A DNA stretch of 64,000 nucleotides from Luteibacter flocculans (lineage in GTDB: Bacteria > Pseudomonadota > Gammaproteobacteria > Xanthomonadales > Rhodanobacteraceae). Positions 17,511 through 26,740 of this stretch are shown here, piece after piece. Within the stretch, counting starts at the first letter, position 1; every line of letters begins with the position of its first letter. The position numbers and the translations under genes are program-made. A model generated the notes under the pieces. It was not told the DNA's origin, searched no databases, and saw only the letters and a program-made list of their open reading frames with translations. The DNA lies in the NCBI RefSeq assembly GCF_023612255.1, contig NZ_CP063231.1, positions 1,842,001-1,906,000 of the forward strand, given 5' to 3'.

Positions 17511-19204
17511 ACGCGAGCGTGACCTTGCGCGCCCGACGTCGGCGTTACCACGTCCTGGCGGCGGCCGACGTCGCGCCATCGACCGCGTCGCGTCATGTGC
17601 TTGTCGTGCTGGCTTGCCTGCTTGCCCTGGCCTTTGCGGCATGCCCTCTCGTTGGCGACGCATCGCCCGCGAAGACGGCCGCGAATACGACCTTCGAGGT
17701 TCACCGATTGGCGGGGAAGGGCGACGATCTTCCTGTGACGGTGGGCATCCCGTTTCCGCCCGGCCTTCTTCACGACGCCGCGCAGGTGCGCATCCTCGAC
17801 GCCAAGGGGCATGAGGTGGCGGCGTCTGTGACCGCCAGTCTCACCTGGCACGTGGGCCCCGGCGGTATTCGCGCGGTGCGCGTGCAGTTTCATGGACCGC
17901 CCGGCGTCTATCGGTTCGCGTTCGATGCACCGCGCACGATGCAGGCGCATGCGTGGCCCTATGGCGAAGGGTTGATCGACGGTCGCCCGGCGGCCCTCGC
18001 CACGCTCACGCCCGCATGGCTGACGGCATCGCTGATCGCCGGTCCGCAGTCGGTCGCGTCGCGCGACGAAGCCTATGCGCGCTATGTGGATGCCCAGTTC
18101 CACTGGGCCCGAGCCTTGCCCAAGGATGACCCCACGGCATGGCTGTTCGATCGTCCGTCGACCCTGTTCAAGGCGTACGTACGCACCGGCCGTGCCGACT
18201 ATCTCGAAGCGGCCGAGATGAGCTATCGCTGGTACATGGCCGGCATCAAGCGTGATGGTCTCCCTGTGAGCCCTTCCTGTGGCGGTGGCTGGCTTCCCGA
18301 CGGCAAACCGTGCGACGTGAAGTACGTCTACATCGAGCCGATCCTGCTCGCCGTGGCACTGACCGGCGACGCCTCGATGCACGATGCCGCCACGGTGGGG
18401 AAGATGGCGGACCTTTGGCAAAGCGGCGGCTGGAACGGGCCGCCCGGGCCGTATCGCCACCCCAAAGACTATTTCACCGAGCGGCTGGCGGGTCTGGGGC
18501 TGCTCGAGACCGTGGCTGCTTTCGAACTCACCGGCGATCCGCGCTACCGCGAACGCATCGACGCACGCGTGGGTTGGTTGTACGAGCATCAGCGAGCGAA
18601 TCCCGACGGCCTGGGCAACGACGGCTCCTGGCGCAACAGTTGGAACGTTCACGAGAACGATCCGAACGGCAGCGGTGACGTGCGCGGCAGTTCGCCCTGG
18701 ATGAGCGAGAACATCATCGATGGTCTCTGGCACGCGTGGCTGGTGACAGCCGATCCGCGCATTCCTACGATGATGACGGGCTTCGGTCGCTATCTTGAAA
18801 CGTACGGCTGGATCGACCCGAAGCTACTGGTACCGCCGCACGACTGGCGCAACGGATGCTCCGGACCTCATGGATTGATCGCCTGGTACTGGTCGTCGGC
18901 ACACGCGAGCACCGAAAGCCTGAGCGCCATCCAGGAAAGCGAGGGCTGGTACAGCGACGGCCATGACGTGGAACTCGGGCTGCCGATCGCCGCCGCGTGG
19001 TATTTCGAGAAAGATCCCACGCAGGCGGCGGCGCTCAAGCGACGCTTCACCGGGTTGGCGTCCTCGTACAGCACGGAGTGCGCCGCCATCTCCGACACCG
19101 CGCGACGCTTCAACTGGAACAACCGCGGGGCAGGGGTGGCGCAGTGGATGATGGCGCAGCCGGCGGGTATCGGCGCGCATCCGGTCGCGGGGGTGTCGCG
19201 ATGA
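17507..19204 (+). CDS. secreted protein, predicted (alpha/alpha)-barrel glycan-active enzyme
   Basis: 565 residues. A long, Arg-rich N-terminus leads to a hydrophobic segment at about 30-48 (signal anchor or signal peptide). Residues 62-140 form a beta-rich domain whose opening DLPVTVGIPFPPGLL resembles the N-domain of exo-rhamnogalacturonan lyase-like proteins. The rest is helical with repeated aromatic motifs (WLFDRPSTLFKAYVRTG, YVYIEPILLAVALTG, ERLAGLGLLETVAAFELTG), as in alpha/alpha toroids. It may trim or cleave the polymer in the periplasm. No catalytic residues can be named, so the role is inference. It overlaps galE and the flippase by ATGA. Confidence 0.7.
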   Translation: MNASVTLRARRRRYHVLAAADVAPSTASRHVLVVLACLLALAFAACPLVGDASPAKTAANTTFEVHRLAGKGDDLPVTVGIPFPPGLLHDAAQVRILDAKGHEVAASVTASLTWHVGPGGIRAVRVQFHGPPGVYRFAFDAPRTMQAHAWPYGEGLIDGRPAALATLTPAWLTASLIAGPQSVASRDEAYARYVDAQFHWARALPKDDPTAWLFDRPSTLFKAYVRTGRADYLEAAEMSYRWYMAGIKRDGLPVSPSCGGGWLPDGKPCDVKYVYIEPILLAVALTGDASMHDAATVGKMADLWQSGGWNGPPGPYRHPKDYFTERLAGLGLLETVAAFELTGDPRYRERIDARVGWLYEHQRANPDGLGNDGSWRNSWNVHENDPNGSGDVRGSSPWMSENIIDGLWHAWLVTADPRIPTMMTGFGRYLETYGWIDPKLLVPPHDWRNGCSGPHGLIAWYWSSAHASTESLSAIQESEGWYSDGHDVELGLPIAAAWYFEKDPTQAAALKRRFTGLASSYSTECAAISDTARRFNWNNRGAGVAQWMMAQPAGIGAHPVAGVSR

Positions 19205-20748
19205 ACCGTCGTCTCGCCGTATTACGCAGTGTCGGTATCGTCACGGTGTCCACGTACATCGAGTACGCGCTCGGGCTGTTGATGAGCGTGTGGATCGCGC
19301 GCTCCCTCGGTCCCGCGGACTTCGGCCGTTATGCGTTCACGATATGGCTGTGCGGCTGGTTGATCGTCTGTTCCAACCATGCACTCACGACCTCGTCGAC
19401 GAAGTTCATCGCCGAAGCCGATGGCATGGGCGATCCCCATCTGGGCTCGCATCTTGCCGCGCGCTTCTCGCGCATCCAGACGGTCAGTTCCGCCATTGTC
19501 ATCGCCTTGTTCGTCGCCGTGGCCTGCGTTGTCCGCCCATCGGAATGGGAAGGCTCGCTGTTGCCGGTCATGGCACTGGTGGTCGTCGCGGTGGTGGCGA
19601 AGGCGAACTACGCCATGCTCGTCGCCATCGGCAAAGGCCAGGAACGCTTCGAACCCGAGGCCATCGCGACCGTCATCGGCGGTGTCGTGGGCATGCTGTT
19701 GGTGCTTGCGGCCATGTTGATTCATGCAGGTCTGGTCTCCTTCGTGGCCCTGTTCACGCTGGCCTGCCTTCTGCTTAACGTCATCAACCGCCTCGCCTAC
19801 CGCCACTACTGTCGCCCCTATGCGGCGGGTGCCATCCCGCCGACCGTGGCGAAGCGGGTGAACCGCCATTTGCGCCTGACCGCGGGTCTCGTGCTCATGG
19901 GCTCGTTTCGTGCGGGAACGATCGAGGTCTTTCTGCTCACGACATTCACCGGTTCGGTGGCGGTGGGCTATTTCGCGATTGCCGGCACGCTGACTCGCGG
20001 CGCGGTGCAACTGTTCTCGGTAGGGCTCACCTCGACGTTGCTTCCCTACATGGCGAAGACCTTCGGTGAGAGCGGCACCGCGCGCGCCGCGCGCTTTCTT
20101 TCCGAGGCCACACGTTTCTACTGGGCAGTCGGCGTCGCCATCGCGGGGCTGGGCATCGTCACCACGCCGGAGATCGTGCGCCTGATGTATGGCACGCGGT
20201 ACGTCGATGCCATTCCCGCCATCGAGGCCACCCTCGTGCTCGGTGGTCTGCTGCTGATCGGCAACGGCATCGCCGCGTTCCAGACCGTGGTCGATCGCCA
20301 GGATGACCGCATCCGCATCGCGGTGGTCGCGCTGGTCGCGAACCTCGTGCTCGGTGTCGCACTCGTACCCCCGCTGGGGCTGGCCGGCGCCGTGCTCACC
20401 TACGCGGGTACGCGCATCGTGGAAATGGCGCTCGCCATCCATTACCTGCGCAAGGCGACTAGCGGCGCTTTGCCGATCGCGGCGATGTCGCGCCTGTTCG
20501 CCGTGGGTCTCGTCGCCACGCTGGCCGCCTGGGCGGCGACCGCTGCCACGCCGTCGCGGCTCGGTTTCCTCGTCGGCGCGGCCACGTTCGTTGCCCTGTA
20601 CGTGCCGGGAAGCCTGCTTGTTCGCTACTGGACGACGGACGACGTCCAGTTGATGACCGGACTCGGTCGCCGTCTGGGGCCACCCGGCCGCGTGCTCGTG
20701 CGCGTGCTGCACGCCATCCATCCACCGGTCGCGAAGGCCAGCCCATGA
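19201..20748 (+). CDS. Wzx-type polysaccharide flippase (MOP superfamily)
   Basis: A 515-residue polytopic protein with about 13-14 membrane helices. The N-terminal part (WIARSLGPADFGRYAF) is the polysaccharide-synthesis family signature. The midsection GSFRAGTIEVFLLTTFTG and the later MYGTRYVDAIPAIEATLVLGG also match O-antigen/capsule flippases. It should move lipid-linked repeat units across the inner membrane. Its presence implies a Wzx/Wzy-type pathway, but no Wzy polymerase or glycosyltransferase is found in the window. Confidence 0.9.
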   Translation: MNRRLAVLRSVGIVTVSTYIEYALGLLMSVWIARSLGPADFGRYAFTIWLCGWLIVCSNHALTTSSTKFIAEADGMGDPHLGSHLAARFSRIQTVSSAIVIALFVAVACVVRPSEWEGSLLPVMALVVVAVVAKANYAMLVAIGKGQERFEPEAIATVIGGVVGMLLVLAAMLIHAGLVSFVALFTLACLLLNVINRLAYRHYCRPYAAGAIPPTVAKRVNRHLRLTAGLVLMGSFRAGTIEVFLLTTFTGSVAVGYFAIAGTLTRGAVQLFSVGLTSTLLPYMAKTFGESGTARAARFLSEATRFYWAVGVAIAGLGIVTTPEIVRLMYGTRYVDAIPAIEATLVLGGLLLIGNGIAAFQTVVDRQDDRIRIAVVALVANLVLGVALVPPLGLAGAVLTYAGTRIVEMALAIHYLRKATSGALPIAAMSRLFAVGLVATLAAWAATAATPSRLGFLVGAATFVALYVPGSLLVRYWTTDDVQLMTGLGRRLGPPGRVLVRVLHAIHPPVAKASP

Positions 20749-21884
20749 GTTACGTCTGTTCGATCGTCGAGAACCTGGACGCGCTGCACGCGTGGCGCGA
20801 CGAGCTCGCTCGCGTGGCCGAACGACCGGGCGCCGCGAGCGGCATCGTGCAGCATCCCGACTGGATCGCCTTCGAGGTGACCAGCCGGCACGACGGCACC
20901 GTGCCCCATGTGGTGGTGGTGCATGACGGCCATGGGCATGTTGCAGGGTATCTTCCGTTGCTCGCCATCGACCACACGGCGCGGTTGGACATCGCCGGTC
21001 GTCGGGTTCGCCTTTACCGTGGGGCGGCACTGCGGCTGCTCGGTACCGGTGTGGTGGCGACCGAGGAGGATCGCGCCACGGTCGAGCGAACGGTGGCGCG
21101 GCAACTGGCGGCCAACCGCGAGATCCGCGTCGTGCGCGTGCAGGAGGCGGACCTGCCAAACCGCTTCGCGATGGCGTTATCGGCGCAGGCTGGCTTCCGT
21201 ATCGTTGCGGCGCATCTGCTCGATCAGGTGCACTGGTCGATCGACCCGCAGGCCTCTTCGGAAGCCTGGCTTGCGGGCATGGACAAGAAGAAGCGCGCCG
21301 ATCAGTTGCAGCGGGTCGGTCGTGCCTATCGCAAGCTCGGTGGCGATGCTGCGCTGCATGTCTTCGACCGCGGCGAGGACATGGCACGTTATTGCCGTCT
21401 GATGAACGAGGTGTATGCACGCACCTGGCACCATGACGATCTGCCGATCGACTGGGAGCTGCCGGAGCGCGTGGCGCTGTTCCGACGCCTGGCGGACGCG
21501 GGCCACCTGATCGGTCACGTGGTGGTGCGCGACGGGCGGCCGCTGGCCTACGTGCATGGCTACCGCATCGGCGGCACCTATCTCGTGGACGACCTCGGCT
21601 ATGACGAGGACGTGGCGAAGGTGGGCATCGGTTCGGTGGCGGTGTTCCAGGCCGTGCGCCAGTTGATCGACCGCTTTCCGGGCGAACGCATCAGCTTCGG
21701 CTACGGCGACAACCAGTACAAGCGCCTGCTCTCGACACGCGCCGAACCCTGCGGTTCGCTGTATGTGATTCGCTCCACGCCCGTCACGGCGGGGTTCCAC
21801 GCGTACGCGCCGATGCGCTGGCTCTATCGCACGCTGCACCGCGCGCGTCGTGAGTTGCGCGACCGGCGGCCCGTGACCTCGTAG
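20745..21884 (+). CDS. FemAB/BioF2-like GNAT acyltransferase
   Basis: A 379-residue protein of the Acetyltransf_6 (CelD/FemAB-like) type. The N-terminal half starts with the usual W-containing segment (QHPDWIAFEV, GHVAGYLPLLAI). The C-terminal GNAT half contains HLIGHVVVRDGRPLAYVHGYRIGGTYLVDDLGYDE, and ISFGYGDNQYK closes it. FemAB-like proteins are known members of XrtA/PEP-CTERM exopolysaccharide loci, though this one aligns only loosely in my reading. Acyl transfer to a sugar or lipid intermediate is plausible. Last gene of the overlap-coupled operon. Confidence 0.78.
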   Translation: MSYVCSIVENLDALHAWRDELARVAERPGAASGIVQHPDWIAFEVTSRHDGTVPHVVVVHDGHGHVAGYLPLLAIDHTARLDIAGRRVRLYRGAALRLLGTGVVATEEDRATVERTVARQLAANREIRVVRVQEADLPNRFAMALSAQAGFRIVAAHLLDQVHWSIDPQASSEAWLAGMDKKKRADQLQRVGRAYRKLGGDAALHVFDRGEDMARYCRLMNEVYARTWHHDDLPIDWELPERVALFRRLADAGHLIGHVVVRDGRPLAYVHGYRIGGTYLVDDLGYDEDVAKVGIGSVAVFQAVRQLIDRFPGERISFGYGDNQYKRLLSTRAEPCGSLYVIRSTPVTAGFHAYAPMRWLYRTLHRARRELRDRRPVTS

Positions 21885-21982
21885 CGGTCGCCCTCGGCCG
21901 AACGGTCTAGGCTCCGGTCTTATAGGCGCGGCGGCAACGGGGGAGCAAGCTGGTTCGTATGTCGTCCGCGGAAGGCTTTGCC

Positions 21983-22819
21983 ATGAACACCCAGGTCGTG
22001 ACCCCTGTGTACCAGGATGCGAAGGCCGGCTTGCCGTTGGTTCGTTCATGGCTCGAAGCGCGCTACAAGCGCCGGTTCTTTGCGCACCGCGCGTTGACCC
22101 ATCATCTGTATCGCGGTGTGTTCCGCAGCTTCGACGAGGCGCAGGCGAGCATTCCCGAGGCGAATACCGTTGGCTACGACAACAGCGAGTCCGCCGAACT
22201 TTATCGCGAGCGCACACGCCGGGTCTTCATCAACGACTACCCCATGATGTACTGGCTCGGCCGCTGGCTCGCGGAGGGTGCGCGCCGCGTGTTCGACATT
22301 GGCGGACACATTGGCATTGCCTACTACGCGTACCAGAAATACGTGGCGTATCCGCAGGGTCTGCGCTGGACGGTCATGGATGTGCCCGCGGTGAACGCAG
22401 CCGGCGAGCAGTGGGCGCGCGAGCACGATCCGCAGCGCCGCCTGGACTTTGCCGCGGACATCGCCCAGGCCTCCGGCGCCGACGTGCTGTTTGCCGCCGG
22501 GTCGCTGCAATACCTGCGCTATGCGCTGGCGGAGGCGCTGGCGGGTATGCCGCACCGGCCCCGGTTTCTTCTGCTGAATTCCGTGCCGATCCATATGCGG
22601 GAGTCGTATTTCACGGTGCAGAACATCGGCACCGCCTGCTGTCCCTACCGGGTTACGGCCGAGCGGGAATTCCTGGGCGGGCTCGCGGCACTGGGCTACG
22701 AGCTGCAGGACCGCTGGGAGAACCAGCAACGCAGTTGCACCGTGCCGTTCCACCCCGATCTCTCGCTCGACCGGTATTTCGGTTTCGCCTTTCGCGCGGC
22801 CGGCGCGCCGCACCCTTAG
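21983..22819 (+). CDS. TIGR04325-type methyltransferase
   Basis: A 278-residue SAM-dependent methyltransferase-like protein. RRVFDIGGHIGIAYYAYQKY is motif I, and VMDVPAVNAAG follows, as in the TIGR04325 family found in polysaccharide and secondary-metabolite clusters. I chose ATG 21983 because GGAAGG lies 7 bases upstream; ATG 21959 (8 codons earlier) is possible. It is separated from the preceding gene by about 100 bases and may have its own promoter. It may methylate a sugar of the exopolysaccharide (inference). Confidence 0.8.
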   Translation: MNTQVVTPVYQDAKAGLPLVRSWLEARYKRRFFAHRALTHHLYRGVFRSFDEAQASIPEANTVGYDNSESAELYRERTRRVFINDYPMMYWLGRWLAEGARRVFDIGGHIGIAYYAYQKYVAYPQGLRWTVMDVPAVNAAGEQWAREHDPQRRLDFAADIAQASGADVLFAAGSLQYLRYALAEALAGMPHRPRFLLLNSVPIHMRESYFTVQNIGTACCPYRVTAEREFLGGLAALGYELQDRWENQQRSCTVPFHPDLSLDRYFGFAFRAAGAPHP

Positions 22820-22823
22820 GCGT

Positions 22824-23726
22824 TCACGGCGCGACGAGGTCGCCGGTCTCCGCCTTCGCCTTGTCCTTGCGATGCAGCAAGGGATGGGCGAACACGGCGC
22901 CAAGAATGATGGCAACGCCCACGTAGAAACTCCAACCGAGTTCGCGTTGCTCGCCGAGCAGCGGAATGGCGAGCACGATCGCGTACACCGGCTCCAGATT
23001 GGTGACCATCTGCGTCGCGAACGCCGAAAGGTGGCGCAACGCGGTGAGGGCGAGTACGAAAGGCAGCAGCGTGCAGCCGAAGGCGAGCACGAGAAGCAGC
23101 ACGCCGTCGTGCAGGTCGGGCACGACAAACGCAGGCGTCACGAAGAACGGCGCCAGCGCCGTGAGGAACAGCGCGCCCGTACCCAATTCCACGAAGGTGA
23201 CGGTCAGTGCATCGGCATGCTCGATGAGCCGCTTGTTCCAGGCGCTGAAGAACGCCACGAACACGGCGGACAACACGCCTACCGCAAGCCCCAGCCGCAT
23301 GTCGCCGGGAAGGCCTCCCGCGACCAGTGCCACGCCGGGGACCACGGCAGCGCCGACCAGCAACTCCCGGGGATCGAAGCGGCGCCCGGTCACCCAGGGT
23401 TCGACCAGCGCGAGAAACACGGGGCACAGCGCGATGCAGGTCGCAGCGACCGAGGCGTTCGCCAGCTTGATCGCGCCATAGAAGGTGAGCCAGTGCAGGG
23501 CGACGATCACGCCGATGCCGGCATAGGAGAACAGCAGCCGGGACGGCATCGCGCGCAGTCCGCGCCACACCCGCGGCACCAGCAGCAGCGTGCCGGAGAC
23601 CAAGAGCATGCGCCACCAGACCAGCGGCAGCGCAGGCAGGACGATCAACTTGCCGAGGATGGCGGTGAAGCCCCAGAGCAGGACGCAGAAGTGGATTTGC
23701 AGGTGAGCTTTGCGGGACGGCGACAT
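22824..23726 (-). CDS. DMT-superfamily permease (EamA)
   Basis: A 300-residue inner-membrane protein with ten predicted helices in two EamA repeats. The first begins HFCVLLWGFTAILGKLIVLP, the second near residue 150 with LAVGVLSAVFVAFFSAWNK. The C-terminus is charged (HRKDKAKAE). Such proteins export metabolites or amino acids; no substrate can be assigned. Four bases separate its stop from the methyltransferase stop on the other strand. Confidence 0.88.
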   Translation of the reverse strand: MSPSRKAHLQIHFCVLLWGFTAILGKLIVLPALPLVWWRMLLVSGTLLLVPRVWRGLRAMPSRLLFSYAGIGVIVALHWLTFYGAIKLANASVAATCIALCPVFLALVEPWVTGRRFDPRELLVGAAVVPGVALVAGGLPGDMRLGLAVGVLSAVFVAFFSAWNKRLIEHADALTVTFVELGTGALFLTALAPFFVTPAFVVPDLHDGVLLLVLAFGCTLLPFVLALTALRHLSAFATQMVTNLEPVYAIVLAIPLLGEQRELGWSFYVGVAIILGAVFAHPLLHRKDKAKAETGDLVAP

Positions 23727-23795
23727 GCCGCGAAGCTTGCCCGAACGGCGCGGGCTTGGACAGCACCGCGCCGTAGCGATCGGGCAGGGCGTGCG

Positions 23796-25931
23796 TTATT
23801 TTGCGTTCGCCTTGGGCGGCGCCTTGCGCAGGTCGTCCAGCAAGGGCTTGCACTGCGTCGCGTCCGCCTGGCCGCTTTCGGGTACGGCCAGGGCGGCCAG
23901 TGCCGCCACGGGAGCCGCGAACACGGCCAGGGCCACGGCGCCGCCGCCACGCAGGATCAGCGGCCCGGCATGCACGCCGGGGGCCGGGTTCTTGAACGTG
24001 CCATGCACGTACAGCGGCGAGCGCAGCGAGAAGATCCGGAAGCCCTTGGTATGCGGCACGACATCGAGGTCGAGCTTCTCGTCGCGGAAGTTGATGTTGC
24101 CCGTGACGTTGATCAGTGCCTTCTCGGTGTCGAACGCGAACAGCCGCGAATCCATGATGCCGTTGGTCGAGACGAGATCGGCGGCCATGCAGTTGATCTT
24201 CACCACCTCGTCGCCGAACAGCTTGTTCACTGCGTAGCTGCCGACATTGAGGCCCGCCAGCTCCAGCAGCGAACTGCTGATCGCGCCGTCGTCGATCAGC
24301 AGCTTGACCTCGCCATTGAGGGTACCCAGCAAAGCGGCGGGCGAATTGCCCGTCGCCGTGAGGGAGGCGTCGCCGTTCAACTCGCCAAAGCTCGTCTGCA
24401 TCGGCGCGAACGTGGGGAATAACTGTTTCAGCTTGAGATGGCGTGCGCCCAGGTTGAAACCGCCCTTCATCGGCGTCCGCGATCCGTCGAGCTTGATATT
24501 GCTGCCGACGGTACCGCCCGCCACGCCGAATTTGAGCGGGTCCAGCGTCAGCACGGCATCCTGCATGATCAGATGGGTGGACAGGTTGTCGATCGGCAGC
24601 CGTTCGCCGTGGACGATCTTGACGCCGGTAAAGGTCACGTCCGCGTCCATGGCGTTCCAGCGGTCGGTCTTGAACGGCTCGACCGGCAGCACCTTGTCGG
24701 CGGGCTGGGCTACCGCGTCGCCGCGTTCCGCCTTTTCCTTGTCGGAGCCGCCGCCGATGAGTGGCGCGAGGTCGCTGAACAGCAACTGGTTGGACTTGAG
24801 GCTGCCGCTGAGCTTGGGCCGCGCCCCACGCGTGTCGTAAACGAGGCTCCCGCCGAGATCGCTGCCACCGACGCGGCCGCTGAAGTTTTCATAGGTGTAG
24901 ACGCTGGCGCCCTTCTTGAGGTTTGCCCGCAGATGGCCCTCGGTGGCGAACGGCGGCGTGTCCGGCAGGGTGACGCCGGTGAGGTCGTACAGGTGCGACA
25001 TGCTCGTGCCTGAGAACCACAGGCGCACGTCGAGGGCGCCCATGTTCAGTGGATCGGTAAGCGTGCCGACGAAGGCGATATGCGTGTCGCCGAAACGCGC
25101 GTCGGCCTGTACCGGGAACGGCTTGTCGGCATCGCGCAACGCAAGCACGCCGCCCGTGCGCGCCTTGGCCGAGAGCGTGGCTTGCTTGTAGGTGCCCTTG
25201 GCATCCCAGGCGAAATAGTAGACCTGCTGCTTCTTTGTGGTGTCCTGCCGGTCCTTCTCGTCAGCGTCGGTCTTTGCCATGGCTTTCGCGCTGGCGCCGG
25301 TCGTGCGCTTGGCCTGCGCTCGCGCATCGGTTTCCTGCTGCGCCATGATCTCGTCGAAGGGAATGCCCTTGCCGAGCGGCGTCACGTCGATGCCCATCGT
25401 GATCCGGTTCATGGCATCGGTGAGGTCGATATGGCCCTTGTCGAAGGCGATGGCGTTCAGTTCGAGCTGCCATTCCGACGGACCGGTGCTCTCCGGCAGC
25501 TTGAATGTCCAGGTGTTGTCGCCATTCTTCGTGCGCTCCAGCGCCACATTCGGCTGGCCGAGGCGGACTTCCGGAATCACGATCCGATGCGCGATCAACG
25601 GGAAGGGCGAGAGCCGGAATTCCACCGTGTCCAGCGTCGCGAATTGCGGGTTCTTGGCCCAACTGGGGTTGGACACGCTGATGTCGCGCGCCGTGAAGTG
25701 CGGCCAGGGGATCCATCCGACCAGGCCGCTTTCGCCGGGTTCGCGCGACCAGTGTGCCGAGAGGTCGCCGCGGATGGCGAAAGGCCGCCCGATCGCCTCG
25801 GAGACCTTTTCGTTGATCGTGGGCTTGAGCCGGTTCCAGTCGAAAAAGGCGATGAACAACACCACTGCCACAATGAGCAGAACGAGTATCCCGACCAACC
25901 AAGCCACGATTTTCCTGCCGCGCCGCATCAA
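23796..25931 (-). CDS. AsmA family protein
   Basis: 711 residues. One N-terminal membrane helix (about 8-30) is followed by the AsmA start motif FFDWNRLKPTINEKVSEAIGRPFAIRG and a long beta-rich periplasmic region. GALDVRLWFSG, FTGVKIVHGERLPIDNLS and LDVVPHTKGFRIFSLRSPLYVHGTFKNP are the repeated-groove and AsmA_2 signatures. AsmA-like proteins bridge the periplasm and are linked to phospholipid traffic to the outer membrane. A Cys-containing tail after a hydrophobic stretch (about 665-690) ends the protein. Confidence 0.88.
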   Translation of the reverse strand: MMRRGRKIVAWLVGILVLLIVAVVLFIAFFDWNRLKPTINEKVSEAIGRPFAIRGDLSAHWSREPGESGLVGWIPWPHFTARDISVSNPSWAKNPQFATLDTVEFRLSPFPLIAHRIVIPEVRLGQPNVALERTKNGDNTWTFKLPESTGPSEWQLELNAIAFDKGHIDLTDAMNRITMGIDVTPLGKGIPFDEIMAQQETDARAQAKRTTGASAKAMAKTDADEKDRQDTTKKQQVYYFAWDAKGTYKQATLSAKARTGGVLALRDADKPFPVQADARFGDTHIAFVGTLTDPLNMGALDVRLWFSGTSMSHLYDLTGVTLPDTPPFATEGHLRANLKKGASVYTYENFSGRVGGSDLGGSLVYDTRGARPKLSGSLKSNQLLFSDLAPLIGGGSDKEKAERGDAVAQPADKVLPVEPFKTDRWNAMDADVTFTGVKIVHGERLPIDNLSTHLIMQDAVLTLDPLKFGVAGGTVGSNIKLDGSRTPMKGGFNLGARHLKLKQLFPTFAPMQTSFGELNGDASLTATGNSPAALLGTLNGEVKLLIDDGAISSSLLELAGLNVGSYAVNKLFGDEVVKINCMAADLVSTNGIMDSRLFAFDTEKALINVTGNINFRDEKLDLDVVPHTKGFRIFSLRSPLYVHGTFKNPAPGVHAGPLILRGGGAVALAVFAAPVAALAALAVPESGQADATQCKPLLDDLRKAPPKANAK

Positions 25932-25990
25932 GCTACTCCCATAGCACCATCGCCCATAGGGGTAACCCGAGCGCCGCCAAGGTTATGTGT

Positions 25991-26740
25991 TCATGCCTGC
26001 CAGTAGCCGGTTGCCTTGACGAAGTCCTTGTCGATTCCGCGCCTTTCCACCAGCAGGGAACGCAGGGCACGGGCCCGTCCGGATTCCGTGGCGACCCACC
26101 AGAAGGTGTCGCCCGGAGGCAAGGGCAGCGACGCCAGTGCTTCGTCGAGGCCGGGCGATTCGCCTGCGACGAACCAGCGGACATCGCGCTGCAGCACCTG
26201 GCGTTCCTCGTTCGACGGCACTTCGACGAGCACGGTCATGGGGATCGTTTCGGGCCATTCCTCCAGCCAGCGACCGATGGCGGGCAGGGCGGTGGCATCG
26301 CCGACGATCACGTAGTGGTCGAAGTCGCGCGGCACGATCATCGAACCGCGCGGCCCGCCCACGCCCAGACGGTCGCCCACGGTGGCGTGCTCCGCCCAGG
26401 TGGATGCGGGGCCCTCGCCGTGCAGGACGAAGTCGATCTCCAGTTCCTGGCGTGCTGCGTCGTACCGGCGCGGGGTGTAGTCGCGTGATGGCGACGGTTC
26501 GACGCCTTCGGGGTAGACCGGGCCTTCCGGGCCCAGCGTCGGCAGGTTCAGCGCGCCGTCCGCTACGGGAAAGAACAGCTTCACGTGATCGTCCGGCGAG
26601 GCGGATACGAAGCCATGCAGGTCGTCGCCCGCGAGGGTCACACGCACCATGTGCGGCGTGAGCCGAACCACGCGAACGACCTGCAACCGGCGCATCTTCA
26701 GCGGGTGACGAACCCGTACGATGGCATGCCGGTCGCTCAT
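25991..26740 (-). CDS. yqjH: siderophore-interacting ferric reductase, YqjH-like
   Basis: A 249-residue FAD/NAD(P)H reductase of the SIP family. The FAD motif RDYTPRRYD lies at 86-94, and GDATALPAIGRWLEE at 147-161 is the diagnostic nucleotide-binding segment. Family members such as E. coli YqjH and ViuB reduce Fe(III)-siderophores in the cytosol to release Fe(II). Start ATG 26740 overlaps the stop of the PadR regulator (ATGA), so regulator and reductase are one operon. In E. coli the homologous pair YqjI/YqjH is nickel-responsive; the same here is inference. Confidence 0.9.
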   Translation of the reverse strand: MSDRHAIVRVRHPLKMRRLQVVRVVRLTPHMVRVTLAGDDLHGFVSASPDDHVKLFFPVADGALNLPTLGPEGPVYPEGVEPSPSRDYTPRRYDAARQELEIDFVLHGEGPASTWAEHATVGDRLGVGGPRGSMIVPRDFDHYVIVGDATALPAIGRWLEEWPETIPMTVLVEVPSNEERQVLQRDVRWFVAGESPGLDEALASLPLPPGDTFWWVATESGRARALRSLLVERRGIDKDFVKATGYWQA

